This document shows positions 1 to 8,794 of a DNA stretch of 64,000 bases, one piece after another. The position numbers were made by a program, and so were the translations under genes. The notes beneath the pieces are model-generated. The model was not told the origin of the DNA, did no database searches, and was given only the letters and a program-made list of their open reading frames with translations. Every line of letters begins with the position of its first letter. Within the stretch, counting starts at the first letter, position 1. Origin of the DNA: Planctomycetota bacterium (GTDB taxonomy: Bacteria > Planctomycetota > Brocadiia > SM23-32 > JAKLEA01); the NCBI GenBank assembly GCA_022711755.1, contig JAKLEA010000008.1, forward strand, positions 62,001-126,000. Reading direction: 5' to 3'.

Positions 1-1
1 G

Positions 2-646
2 GCGTTGCCGGTAATGGCGGAAAGGGTCGCCGCGCGCGACGCGGATGGACTGGGGCGTCTTGCGCTGCTGAATATATGGCTTGCGTGGATGATGACGATG
101 CCGGCGGCTGTGTTTGCGACTGCCTCGGAGCCGCTAATCATGCGCGTCCTGGGGCCGGATTTCAGCGGGCGCGGGCCGATACTGAGCATCGTCGTTCTTG
201 CCGTCGTCGCCGCGTCGCATACCGTTGTGCTGTTCCATGTTCTGCTGGCTCATGCGAAGGCATGGGCGCTGGCAGGCTTTGCGGCGGTCTGGGCGTCTGT
301 GGTGGTTGTCGTTTCATGGCGTTTCGCGCCGTCTCTGGGGGCCGTCGGCGTCGCGGTTTCCATCACCGCCGCATATGTCGCCACGGGTGCGATGGCATGG
401 GGATTCGGGGCGCGCGTCTGCCCGATTCTGCGTCCGCGTTTGAGCCATGTCGCCGATATCGCGGTTTTTCTAGACCTTTATGGCCTTGCGTGCGTTGCGT
501 CGGGGAATCTTTCGCCGTTCGCCGCGTCATTATGCGGCGTCATTCTCTCGATTCTCTGCGCAGGTGTTATCTGGGTTTCGGCAACGGATGAGCAGAGGCG
601 AGTATTATCCGGATTCCTGCGGCGCAAGGCCGCGTCCGCGGATTGA
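2..646 (+). CDS. Wzx-like polysaccharide flippase / MATE-fold membrane protein, C-terminal part
   Basis: The reading frame is open to the left edge, so the gene starts outside the window; only about 214 C-terminal residues are present. They form roughly five or six hydrophobic helices separated by short charged loops. The N-terminal visible segment (PVMAERVAARD) resembles the loop of Wzx/MurJ-type exporters, where 'P..a...a.gd' precedes a transmembrane pair. Members of this superfamily flip undecaprenyl-linked oligosaccharides across the inner membrane. The O-antigen ligase-like gene about 2 kb downstream fits a polysaccharide assembly role. The family call rests on hydrophobicity pattern and short motif similarity, so another MOP-superfamily exporter is possible. 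Confidence 0.6.
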   Translation, partial: ALPVMAERVAARDADGLGRLALLNIWLAWMMTMPAAVFATASEPLIMRVLGPDFSGRGPILSIVVLAVVAASHTVVLFHVLLAHAKAWALAGFAAVWASVVVVVSWRFAPSLGAVGVAVSITAAYVATGAMAWGFGARVCPILRPRLSHVADIAVFLDLYGLACVASGNLSPFAASLCGVILSILCAGVIWVSATDEQRRVLSGFLRRKAASAD

Positions 647-727
647 CGCGGGCTGCATGGCTACAACAGTCCATGACGCGAATCCCTGGTATCCGGTCAG
701 TGAAGGGAGCGTTTATATGCCAGCCAC

Positions 728-754
728 TAGGGGCGGGTTTGAAACCCGCCCCTA
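728..754. repeat. Perfect inverted repeat with 13-bp arms and a one-base centre
   Basis: The arms TAGGGGCGGGTTT and AAACCCGCCCCTA flank a single G, an almost perfect palindrome between the flippase stop and DUF6785 paralogue A. There is no T-tract after it, so a simple intrinsic terminator is unlikely. A hairpin at 14251-14283 shares part of the pattern (AAACCCGC..CTA), which suggests a dispersed intergenic palindrome in this genome. The rest of the 647-832 gap shows no gene. Confidence 0.7.
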
Positions 755-832
755 CGCTGCCACGCGCCCGTGACTGACGCCGTACAATCCCTGGACGATA
801 GACCTCGCCGACAGTAAAATCGCCCTTCTATT

Positions 833-2851
833 ATGGGCAACCGGGACGGAAAGCCAGACACGATTCCCGATGAGGAATCCGCCGCGACAATTCCGCAGTC
901 GGGCGGCTCGCCCGGATTCCGCCGCGCAGTCACAGCCCGCTCGCTGATTATGGGAACATTGGCTGCCGTCGTGGTGGCCGTAATCGTCCCCCTTAATGAC
1001 TATAAACTCCATAATACCTATTTTGCCGGCAATTTCTTTCCCACCGGCCCGTTCACCATGCTACTGATCTTCGTCCTTACGGCAAATGCCTTCCTGTGGC
1101 GCGCCCGACCGCGCAAGGCCTTGTCCGCCGCTGAACTCCTCGTCTTCTTCGGCATGGCGACCTTTGCCAGCCTGATACCGAGCTGTTCAATGGGGCGGAT
1201 GCTCTATTCCGGCCTGATCGCCCCGTGGTACTATCGTCCCTTCAATCCAAATTGGGAGCCGTACCTGAAATTCTTCCCGCAGTGGATGTTTCCGACTGTT
1301 GACACCGACTCGCAGATTGTTCAGGCGTTCTACAACGGTCTGAAAGAAGGCGAAACAATCCCATGGGGAGCGTGGGCGAGGCCGCTTGCATACTGGAGCA
1401 TTTTTGCGGCGGCGTTGTTCGGCGGCTCGATGCTCCTGATGAACATGTTGCTCTGGCAGTGGGACAAGGCGGAGTCCCTCCCGTTCCCCATAGCCAGGGT
1501 TTGTATGGAACTGGTCGAGCATCCCGAACCCGGCCGCGCGATCAACCGAAACTTGAGAAGCTACACCCTCTGGTGCGCGGCGCTCGGCGTCTTCGTCGTT
1601 CACCTGCTGACCGGATTGAATACCTATTATCCGCAGGTTCCGGTCGTCAAACGCTCGTGGAACCTCTGGCTGGCCCTGGCGGAATTCCCGATGAGCCATC
1701 TGCCCGGATATCTGAAGACCGGGACGATTTACTTCACAGCCATCGGCCTCGGGTACCTAGTTTCGCAGGACGTTCTGCTAAGCATATGGCTGTTCCCGCT
1801 GCTGATGGGCGTGGTTCAGATGTTCGCGTCGGCCTACATGAACTGGCAGGCTGAGCTTCACTACGAGCCGAACACGGTCGGGGCGTATATCGCGGTGACG
1901 GTCATTCTCATGTGGCGCGGGCGGCGGCATCTCAGGAAGGTTGCGCGGCAGATCGCCTTCCCCCCCGCGCGGCGCTCGGACGGGGAATTCCTGCCGTATA
2001 GGGCGTCCCTTGCGGCGCTTCTCTGCTGCGCGGCGGTTGTGGTCGCATGGCTTATGATGGCCGGCATGGCGTGGTGGACTGCAATTGTTTTTGTAATCAG
2101 TTTCAACGTCATCTTCGTTGTCCTGGCGCGGTTGGTGTGCGCCGCCGGCCTGTTCTACGCGCAGCCCGGATTCAACTGGCTGGACATGATGAGGACCGTC
2201 GGCGCGTTTCAGGTGACGATCCCGCAGTTCGCGGCGGCGACCGTTCCGACGCTCTCGATCTGCGACATGCGCAACGTGCCAATGCCTTACACGGCCAATG
2301 TTCTGAAGGCCTCCGACCGCGACGTGGAGGAGGGGCGCGGGATGCTCTTCATCGCCCTCTTTGCGGCGCTTATGATCGGTTACGGCGTCGGCGGCGTAAG
2401 CCACCTCTGGATGGATTACACGTGGGGGGCCAACAAGACGCTTACGGAGTGGGAGCAGATTCACGCCCTGCGCAACTACCTGATGCCGTATCTCGATCAG
2501 ATGGCCCAGGGGCAGGCGGTTCGCCCGATCAGCATAGTAACGGGCGGCGTCATTTACGCGCTGCTTGACTGGTTGTGCATGACGCGGACGTGGTGGCCGC
2601 TGCATCCTCTGGGGTATCTGACGTACACATGCTGGCCGGTGAGGTGGATGTGGCCGTCGTTCTGCCTCGTCTGGTGGATCAAGTTCCTGCTGCTGCGATA
2701 CGGCGGGGCGGGGCTTTATATGAAGCTCAGGCCGTTGTTCATCGGGCTTGTCATCGGGGAGAGCATATCCGTAGCGCTGTGGATGATCGTGAAGGCGATG
2801 CTGGAATTCTCGCCGGTGGTCAGGCCGACGGTATTTCTGTTGCCGGGATAA
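833..2851 (+). CDS. DUF6785/DUF6784-type polytopic membrane protein, paralogue A
   Basis: 672 residues with about a dozen hydrophobic segments after a short hydrophilic N-terminus. It is one of three paralogues in this window (others at 10779 and 29441). Shared landmarks in order are: an N-terminal ND(Y/W)..NT(Y/F)F.GN.FP.G motif near residue 55; the loop FP(I/L)..V....EEPERGR-like (here ARVCMELVEHPEPGR); a YYPQVP motif; a late WWPLHPxG motif; and a C-terminal YGG..LYMKLRPLFIG..IGE motif. I recognise the architecture as the DUF6785 + DUF6784 pair. The function is not established. The repeated Gly/Pro-rich re-entrant-looking segments suggest a transporter, possibly distantly related to OPT-type carriers (inference). 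Convergent with the next gene, 5 bp apart. Confidence 0.8.
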   Translation: MGNRDGKPDTIPDEESAATIPQSGGSPGFRRAVTARSLIMGTLAAVVVAVIVPLNDYKLHNTYFAGNFFPTGPFTMLLIFVLTANAFLWRARPRKALSAAELLVFFGMATFASLIPSCSMGRMLYSGLIAPWYYRPFNPNWEPYLKFFPQWMFPTVDTDSQIVQAFYNGLKEGETIPWGAWARPLAYWSIFAAALFGGSMLLMNMLLWQWDKAESLPFPIARVCMELVEHPEPGRAINRNLRSYTLWCAALGVFVVHLLTGLNTYYPQVPVVKRSWNLWLALAEFPMSHLPGYLKTGTIYFTAIGLGYLVSQDVLLSIWLFPLLMGVVQMFASAYMNWQAELHYEPNTVGAYIAVTVILMWRGRRHLRKVARQIAFPPARRSDGEFLPYRASLAALLCCAAVVVAWLMMAGMAWWTAIVFVISFNVIFVVLARLVCAAGLFYAQPGFNWLDMMRTVGAFQVTIPQFAAATVPTLSICDMRNVPMPYTANVLKASDRDVEEGRGMLFIALFAALMIGYGVGGVSHLWMDYTWGANKTLTEWEQIHALRNYLMPYLDQMAQGQAVRPISIVTGGVIYALLDWLCMTRTWWPLHPLGYLTYTCWPVRWMWPSFCLVWWIKFLLLRYGGAGLYMKLRPLFIGLVIGESISVALWMIVKAMLEFSPVVRPTVFLLPG

Positions 2852-2856
2852 ACATA

Positions 2857-4422
2857 TCAATCGGCGTCGGACGAGGCGCTATCGTTGAGTGTGGCCGTCG
2901 CCTCGCACATCGCAAACACCAGCACTGCCAATATCCCCACCCCCCGCACCATCATCGGCGTGAAAAAGTTGAACACGACCATCGAGACCAGAGCCCCGAC
3001 CGCCCCGGCGGCTGCGGCTCTGACGGGGCCGCGGGAGGATTCCCTGACGCCCTTCAGCGCCTTCGCCCCGCAGTGCAACATGAGCCACGCCATTGCGAAA
3101 AGCGCCGGAACGCCCATTTCCATGCCAAGCACGGCCCAGTAATTGTTCGCCCCCTCCTCCATCAAGTTCACCCCGCGCGGTTTGCCCTTGAACGTGTAAT
3201 AAGCCCCCTCCGGATTGTTGGCGAAGAAGGTGACGTTACGCTGATAGTTACCGATGCCGACGCCGAACCACGGATTCCAGCGCATTCCATTTAACGCGGC
3301 CTGCCACTCGACGTAACGCTGCTGCCAGGGCCACAGTTCCACGCCCTCGGCCTCAGCGCCCTTCTCGACCTTGCCCATCAGGTTGGCCCCGCGCGCGTCC
3401 CCTCCGAGAAGCTCGTAACGGTCCTTCTGCTTGAAAAGCAGGACAGAGTCGGCAAGCGCGCCCGCTGGCTGCTGCGGCAGGACGCTGAAGATTATGCCGA
3501 AGAATACGAGAAGCAGCGCGACAACCATGAAAAGGCATCCCTCCCGCCGGAGGAATGACACCGCGCAGATTCCGGCGACCGAGCCGATGAGAGCGCCCCC
3601 CGAAAGAACAAGCGGCAATCCGGCCAAAGCCAGCCCGAAGGCCCACAGCCGCACAATCCCCGTGCCGAAAACGGCAATCCCCCAGAGCATGGGTATCGCC
3701 ATCGCCAGGTAAGCCGAAAGCACGTTGCGGTTGCTGCCGGTTCCTGCGATTTCATGCCGCTGGGTTTCCGCGGCCTGAACGCCGAACGTCCCGACAATCG
3801 CCATTGCGCGGGGGCCTTCCGATGCGCCTTCCGTCCCCGGCGGACGGAACCTGGCGAATTGGGTCCAGCCGACGATGATGACTACAGTGAAAACTATGAC
3901 GAGAAGCGTCAAAGCCTTTTTGAGCAGCAGCCTGTCCGTGAGCAGATTGCGGAACAGGACAAGCGCGATGATGAAGAATTCTGCGAACTGAACGAGTTCC
4001 TTGACGCCATCCTTCGCGTCGAAACTCTGCCCCATCATGAGCATGTCCCTGGGTTTCAAGGATTCCAGCAGGCTGAGTATCGCAAAGATTGTCAGGAATA
4101 TTACGGGCCAGGGGACGAGGCGCATCCTCTCGCGCTTCCAGACCGGAACCAGCCTCCAGAGGAACCATAGGCCGAAAGTCGCAAAGATAAGCGCGTCGGC
4201 GACCGTCAGGTTCAGCCTCGCGATCGAACCGAGCGCGGCGGGGCCGCCCTCCGGTTGCTCCTTTGCGAACCAGAGGATTTGCGGGATGGTGATCTGCGTG
4301 GGATGGACGAGGAGGATGACGAGCAGAAGGAGTCCGAGCATGCGCTCGAAGAGCGATGCCCCCCGCGGCCCGTTCTCCACGCGGGTCTCGCGAATCTTGC
4401 GCCATGTCCAGCCCTTGCCCAT
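2857..4422 (-). CDS. O-antigen ligase / Wzy polymerase-like membrane protein
   Basis: 521 residues with around a dozen hydrophobic helices and one large soluble loop between about residues 320 and 430. That loop contains WPWQQRYVEWQAAL, then NPWFGVGIGNY, then ANNYWAVLGMEMG, a Wzy_C-type pattern in which the G(V/I)G.G.Y box and a following N-x-x-L element are typical of O-antigen ligases and polymerases. Such proteins transfer or polymerise lipid-linked glycans on the periplasmic face. It lies 9 nt after thioredoxin reductase on the same strand, with AAGGAG just before the ATG, so the two are probably co-transcribed. Ligase versus polymerase cannot be decided from sequence. Confidence 0.8.
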   Translation of the reverse strand: MGKGWTWRKIRETRVENGPRGASLFERMLGLLLLVILLVHPTQITIPQILWFAKEQPEGGPAALGSIARLNLTVADALIFATFGLWFLWRLVPVWKRERMRLVPWPVIFLTIFAILSLLESLKPRDMLMMGQSFDAKDGVKELVQFAEFFIIALVLFRNLLTDRLLLKKALTLLVIVFTVVIIVGWTQFARFRPPGTEGASEGPRAMAIVGTFGVQAAETQRHEIAGTGSNRNVLSAYLAMAIPMLWGIAVFGTGIVRLWAFGLALAGLPLVLSGGALIGSVAGICAVSFLRREGCLFMVVALLLVFFGIIFSVLPQQPAGALADSVLLFKQKDRYELLGGDARGANLMGKVEKGAEAEGVELWPWQQRYVEWQAALNGMRWNPWFGVGIGNYQRNVTFFANNPEGAYYTFKGKPRGVNLMEEGANNYWAVLGMEMGVPALFAMAWLMLHCGAKALKGVRESSRGPVRAAAAGAVGALVSMVVFNFFTPMMVRGVGILAVLVFAMCEATATLNDSASSDAD

Positions 4423-4431
4423 GCCTCTCCT

Positions 4432-5379
4432 TTAATGGCTCCAGACGCCGGTTCTTATCCACTCGTCAATGCGGCGCTCGGCATGCATGGCCGCCGTAAC
4501 GCCCTCGCCTACGCCGGTTGCGATCTGCCTGTATGATCCCTGCCGCAGGTCGCCTATCGCGTAGAGTCCAGGGATTTTCGTCTCCATGTCCCGGTTTGTG
4601 GCGACGTGCCCGGCGGGGTCGGTCTCGACTATCTTCGACGCCATGCCGCTGTTGGGCAGGTGGCCGACGAAGATGAAGACGCCGTCACAGGGGATGCCGG
4701 TCTGCGTTTTTGTGATCACGTTCTCTACCAGGATGTTCTTAACCTTGTCGCCGCCCTGGATTTCCTTCACGACGGCATCCAGAACAAACTCGAATTTCGG
4801 ATTCTGCCGCGCCTCTTCGACATAAATTTTCTCCGCGCGGAATCCCTGTCTGCGATGGACTAGTATGACCCTTGATGCGAACTTGGTCAGGAAAAGGCCT
4901 TCCTTCAGGGCTGCGTCGCCACCGCCGATAACGGTTACAACTTTGTTGCGGAAGAACGGGCCGTCGCACGTGGCGCAGTAACTCACGCCCCTCCCCCTGA
5001 GTTCCTCCTCACCCGGGCATTCGAGCTTCCGGGGATCAGCTCCACTTGAGAGTATGACGACCGGCGCGCGATACGCATTGCCCGCCGTTGTAGCAACAAT
5101 CTTGATATCACCGTCCAGCGAAACGCTGACGACCTCTTCAAGCCTGATTTCAGCGCCGAACTTCCTGGCCTGTTTCTCCATCAACTCGGTCAGCTCAGGT
5201 CCGGCGACGCCGTCAGGAAAGCCGGGATAGTTTGCGATGTCGTTTGTCAGCGCCACCTGTCCGCCGAGCATCATCTTTTCCAGGATCACGGTTTTGAACC
5301 TGGCCCGCCCCGCGTAAATGGCTGCGGCAAGACCGGAAGGGCCGCCGCCGACAATGACGATATCCCGATTCTCATCCAT
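4432..5379 (-). CDS. trxB: Thioredoxin-disulfide reductase
   Basis: Flavoprotein that reduces thioredoxin with NADPH. The N-terminal FAD-binding GGGPSGLAAAIYAGRA segment is followed by GGQVALTNDIANYPGFP, typical of low-molecular-weight TrxR. The redox-active CATC is followed by DG near residue 135, and an NADP-binding GGGDAALKEG lies after it. The C-terminal GLYAIGDLRQGSYRQIATG matches the FAD-contacting tail. The length of about 315 residues is standard. An earlier in-frame GTG at 5385 lies only 3 nt from the strong Shine-Dalgarno AAGGAGGAG (5389-5397), while the ATG at 5379 is 9 nt away, so I start at 5379. No thioredoxin gene lies beside it; instead the O-antigen ligase-like gene follows. 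Confidence 0.96.
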   Translation of the reverse strand: MDENRDIVIVGGGPSGLAAAIYAGRARFKTVILEKMMLGGQVALTNDIANYPGFPDGVAGPELTELMEKQARKFGAEIRLEEVVSVSLDGDIKIVATTAGNAYRAPVVILSSGADPRKLECPGEEELRGRGVSYCATCDGPFFRNKVVTVIGGGDAALKEGLFLTKFASRVILVHRRQGFRAEKIYVEEARQNPKFEFVLDAVVKEIQGGDKVKNILVENVITKTQTGIPCDGVFIFVGHLPNSGMASKIVETDPAGHVATNRDMETKIPGLYAIGDLRQGSYRQIATGVGEGVTAAMHAERRIDEWIRTGVWSH

Positions 5380-5684
5380 TTCCACAATCTCCTCCTTGCG
5401 GCGCGAGCGATTGCGCGAATGTGTCGCGCCGGTTAGCGTTCGTTAATGCAAGGTTTCGCTGAAACGCTCATGAGATTATAATTCGTCCATGCGATCCCGC
5501 GCTACAGCTTGTTTGATTTGATGTTTGTTTGGCTCCAATGCGTTCCGGATTTGAAACCGCAGACGCACAATCTCAACTCTGAGGTTTCGGGATTCCTGGA
5601 TTTCGATCCGAACAGGCGAGGCGACATGTTTCGGCGTAATCCGCATCCAGCCCGGCAGTAACAACCAAGGCGGTCTTGAACATC
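5380..5684. other. Divergent intergenic region between trxB and MFS gene
   Basis: About 305 bases hold the trxB Shine-Dalgarno at its left end and an AAGGCGG element before the MFS start at its right end. Both genes read outward, so at least two promoters should be here, but I see no convincing -35/-10 pair. Short open frames on either strand have no ribosome-binding site and are not called. Confidence 0.5.
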
Positions 5685-7031
5685 ATGTCCAGCGGCGGCA
5701 AAACGACAGGGCGAACAGCCGGCGAACTTCCGCCCGGGTTCAACTGGAACCTGTCCGTATTCGTCGTTTTCGCCTTCTTTGCCGGAGGAGCGACGGCGCT
5801 GACCGGCAACGCCGTGGTCACCACGCTCCTTGACAGCCTGAACGCTCCGAAATGGGCAGTCGGCGCGTGCCTGACCTGCGGCTCGATAGGCATTGTCACG
5901 CGCCTTTACGCCGCCCGTCTGAGCGCAAGCTTCCGCAATACCCGGTTGCTGCTGATTGTCGTTGGAATGCTGGCCGGACTGCCGACGCTTGGTTATGGAC
6001 TGCTGCTTTTGAATTACAAAGGAGATCGGACCTTTCTTCTTATAGCGGCATTTGCGGCGTACTGGGGGCTTACCGGGCTGATCTCGGGGATTACCCAGCC
6101 GACGGGCCTTTCATTCCAGAATCTTCTCTTCGGCAAGGGTTTCATGCGGGCGCAGGGCTGGACGGCGTCCGCCGGGCGCGTGGCGGATATTTTATCCGGA
6201 TTGTTTCTGATCTGGCTGCTGGCTCCCGGCAGGATGGAGTTCCGTCGCGCGGCGGGGGTTTGCTTCATCGCGGCGTGGGCCGTCAGGTCGTTTGCATGGC
6301 TATTCATCGGCGGAGCGAAGCTGCCTGAGTCGTCGGTTTCAGACGAATCCGGAAAGGATAATCCGGTGGGGGAACTGGTCGGTCTCGTGATGGGCGATCG
6401 CTTTGTGAGGAATTTCGTGTGGGTGACTGTTGCGGCGCGATGGGCAAGCGACGTGGCCGCCTTCTTTCTCATTTACGCCTTTGAAACCGGTTTTTCCCGG
6501 AACGACATCGGCTACTATAAGGTTGTCGTATCCGCGACCGGTATAATCGCCGCACTTCTGGCCGGGCGGCTGGGGAAGCGATTCGGCGAGTTCGGGCTGA
6601 CGCGGCTCTGCTACTTCATCTGGCCGGTCGGCATTCTGCTGCTGCCGTTGTTTGAAAGTCCCTGGGCGGTCTATCCCGCTGCCGCGCTTTTCACGGCCGG
6701 CAGCCTGCTTTCAGCGTTGGCGTTGACCGCGCTTCTCATGACCAACGCCCCGCAGGGGAAGAAGACGCTCGCCGCCACGCTGCTGATTCTCATCCCCACG
6801 CAGGGCACGCAGCCGATGTCCATCTTCTTCGGATTCCTGGGGGACATCATCGGACTGAAATGGCTTCTGGCACTCTCCGGGCTTTTCTTCGTGATAGCTT
6901 TGCGGAAGCTCACGGACATGGAGCGCGAGGCCATCGCGATGCGTAGCGGCGGGACTCATGACGGCGGGGAGGAAGGCGTTTCGAACTGCGATCCCGGTCG
7001 TGATTGCGGGGCGGGGGTTCTTCCAGAATAA
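5685..7031 (+). CDS. Major facilitator superfamily transporter
   Basis: About 448 residues with twelve likely membrane helices and a hydrophilic central loop (after about residue 210, LPESSVSDESGKDNP) dividing two halves. This is the classical MFS layout. The loop after helix 2 contains RLYAARLSASFRNTR, in the place of the MFS motif-A basic loop, and the C-terminal half has AGRLGKRFGEFG, a second motif-A-like loop. The substrate cannot be read from sequence; uptake of a sugar or export of a metabolite are both possible. An upstream in-frame TTG at 5676 is disfavoured because AAGGCGG lies about 11 nt before the ATG. The last 40 residues are hydrophilic and Gly-rich. Convergent with the methyltransferase gene. 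Confidence 0.8.
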   Translation: MSSGGKTTGRTAGELPPGFNWNLSVFVVFAFFAGGATALTGNAVVTTLLDSLNAPKWAVGACLTCGSIGIVTRLYAARLSASFRNTRLLLIVVGMLAGLPTLGYGLLLLNYKGDRTFLLIAAFAAYWGLTGLISGITQPTGLSFQNLLFGKGFMRAQGWTASAGRVADILSGLFLIWLLAPGRMEFRRAAGVCFIAAWAVRSFAWLFIGGAKLPESSVSDESGKDNPVGELVGLVMGDRFVRNFVWVTVAARWASDVAAFFLIYAFETGFSRNDIGYYKVVVSATGIIAALLAGRLGKRFGEFGLTRLCYFIWPVGILLLPLFESPWAVYPAAALFTAGSLLSALALTALLMTNAPQGKKTLAATLLILIPTQGTQPMSIFFGFLGDIIGLKWLLALSGLFFVIALRKLTDMEREAIAMRSGGTHDGGEEGVSNCDPGRDCGAGVLPE

Positions 7032-7052
7032 AGTCGCGAAGCCGCCGCATCA

Positions 7053-7634
7053 TCATCGCTTGCGGATTACGAAGAAACACTCCTGATTCTTCCGTTTCAC
7101 CTTCGGCAGTCGGATGATATCGCTGATTTCCATGCCCGCCATTGTGAGGCCCGCGGCGACGCGTTCGATAATTCCGTCAACGCATTCCTCACGCGCAATT
7201 CCCTTTGTCCTTTCGCCATGCTCCGCTTCGTATTGCGGCTTCAGCAGCGAAAGAACGATTCCGCCATCGGCAACGAGTTCCAGCGCCTTTGGGGCAATCA
7301 GGACCTGCGGAGTCCATGCAACGTCAACGACGACGATTCCCGCCGACTCCGGAAGCCTGACGTGAAGGGCGTTGGTCCGTTCCATGACGACCACGCGCGG
7401 ATCGTTTCGCAGCGCCCATGCCAGCGTGCCGTAGCACGTGTCAACGCTGTAGACCTTCGCCGCGCCGCGCTTCAGAAGGCAGTCGGTGAAGCCTCCCACG
7501 GCCGCGCCGAGATCGGCGGCGACGAGGTTCCGGACGTCAATCCCGGCGTGTTCCAGGGCATAGTCCAGTTTCAGCCCGCCTTTTCCCGCAAAAGCCGCGT
7601 CCGCCGCCATCCAATATCCCTCATGCCGACGCAA
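7053..7634 (-). CDS. TlyA-like FtsJ-fold rRNA 2'-O-methyltransferase lacking the S4 domain
   Basis: SAM-dependent methyltransferase of the TlyA group, whose characterised members methylate 16S/23S rRNA cytidines. KGGLKLDYALEHAGIDV is followed by DLGAAVGGFTDCLLKRGAA and KVYSVD, the SAM-binding signature, then LAWALRNDPRVVVMERTNA, all strongly TlyA-like. The FtsJ-type K-D-K-E residues appear as K in GGLKLD, D in VVVDVAW, K in LLKPQYEAE and a late E in QECFF. The normal DVSFIS stretch is replaced by DVAWTP. Length 193 residues against about 240-270 in the family: the N-terminal S4 RNA-binding domain is absent. The start is TTG (7634) or an ATG eight codons in, and the upstream TPR gene stops only 3 nt before, so there is no room for an S4 domain in this frame. 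Confidence 0.85.
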   Translation of the reverse strand: MRRHEGYWMAADAAFAGKGGLKLDYALEHAGIDVRNLVAADLGAAVGGFTDCLLKRGAAKVYSVDTCYGTLAWALRNDPRVVVMERTNALHVRLPESAGIVVVDVAWTPQVLIAPKALELVADGGIVLSLLKPQYEAEHGERTKGIAREECVDGIIERVAAGLTMAGMEISDIIRLPKVKRKNQECFFVIRKR

Positions 7635-7637
7635 TCG

Positions 7638-8516
7638 TCACTTTTCCTTCTTATCCTTTTCGCCGGCTTCGCCCTTGCCTTTTTCCGGCTCGGATGGCTT
7701 CTTTTCCCCCTCTTTTTCAGGCTTCAGTTCCTCGATATTGATGTAGTCCTCAAGCTTAACGCGCTCCTTGTCGGCTCCTTCCCCGCCGTTTTTCAGCGGT
7801 TGGCCCTCGTCGGGCTTGATTCCGAACCGCGCCGCGTCCTTTTCGTATTCCTCAAGTCGTTTCTTCACGACGGCAAGCTGATGCTCAAGGCTGTCCTTAT
7901 ACTTTCCGGATAACGGGCCGAAATTAAGAGCAAGTTCGAAGTGCCTGATCGAATTTCGATAATTTCCCTTGCGGTACCACATCTTTGCCAGGTCTTCATG
8001 GACGGTCATCGGCAGGGGGTTGAACTTCACGACTTTTCCCTCGTCGTCCTCGCCGACGTAAAACATTCCGGATACCTTGATGTAGTCCAGAACGACTGGT
8101 ATGCGGCTTTTCAGATAAACGTCCTGCGCCTGCGTGAATCGCTCCAGCATGCTCGCCGGACGGTCCGGCGTCAGATAGTCGTCGGCCAGTTGAGTCAGCA
8201 GTTTGATGGCTTCATCGGTCTTCTGTCGCTTCTTCTGCCACTGCGCCAGCGTCCAGAGGGCGTCATCCGCCCACTCGCTTTTCGGATATTGCTCGATGAC
8301 GTCTTCGAGGGCCTGCTGGCGTCGCGCGGGCGGATTTTCCTCATCAAACGCGCTGCGGAAGAGCTTCTCAACCTCGGCCATCTGCACTTCATTCTGGACA
8401 GCCGGGGGCTTTTCGGCATCGTCATCGGCCCCAGCGCAGGGCAGGACACTGGCGCATATCAAAACAAACGCGGCAAGGATGGGGCTTAGACTTTTCCTGC
8501 GATCTCGATAATTCAT
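7638..8516 (-). CDS. Secreted TPR protein with charged C-terminal tail
   Basis: 292 residues. An N-terminal signal peptide (RRKSLSPILAAFVLICA, cleavage after about CAGA) is followed by TPR-like helices: EVEKLFRSAFDEENPPARRQ, then YPKSEWADDALWTLAQWQ, then a later unit WYRKGNYRNSIRHFELAL. This tol-pal/BamD-like pattern of repeated 'Y.kS.wad.AL' units suggests a periplasmic scaffolding role. The last 50 residues are almost entirely Lys, Glu, Pro and Gly. No lipobox is obvious, so it is predicted to be soluble periplasmic. It sits 3 nt upstream of the methyltransferase gene, an apparent two-gene unit with no obvious shared function. Confidence 0.75.
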   Translation of the reverse strand: MNYRDRRKSLSPILAAFVLICASVLPCAGADDDAEKPPAVQNEVQMAEVEKLFRSAFDEENPPARRQQALEDVIEQYPKSEWADDALWTLAQWQKKRQKTDEAIKLLTQLADDYLTPDRPASMLERFTQAQDVYLKSRIPVVLDYIKVSGMFYVGEDDEGKVVKFNPLPMTVHEDLAKMWYRKGNYRNSIRHFELALNFGPLSGKYKDSLEHQLAVVKKRLEEYEKDAARFGIKPDEGQPLKNGGEGADKERVKLEDYINIEELKPEKEGEKKPSEPEKGKGEAGEKDKKEK

Positions 8517-8667
8517 TCTGCTCTGCGTTCCTGACTTTCGGCGTACTTTATCCGGGTAAAGATCCGCCTGAGCTTTATGGGGATGGGAGTAATCATAATC
8601 CGGCAGAGACGCATGGTCAATTGTATCGCGCGCCTTCGATAGCCTATTTTCCCCCCATTGGCATCTG

Positions 8668-8694
8668 TTGTCGCCGTTGAATCCTGGGTATTAT
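8668..8694 (+). promoter_or_regulatory. Candidate sigma-70-type promoter for the secreted repeat protein
   Basis: TTGTCG (8668-8673) and TATTAT (8689-8694) are separated by 15 nt, about 100 nt before the start at 8795. The -10 matches consensus at five of six positions; the spacer is short and the -35 is weak. Tentative. Confidence 0.3.
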
Positions 8695-8794
8695 AAGAGC
8701 TTGGAATGGCGATTGAACTTTTCAGGGCGCAGAGCACATTTCGTTCTCCGAATCCCCGGATAAAAGAGAAACAGGAAACAGAAAGAGGTTGGAC

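Noticed and set aside
1778..2860. 360-codon minus-strand frame opposite DUF6785 paralogue A
   Set aside because: His/Arg/Pro-rich shadow of hydrophobic codons; no domain resemblance.
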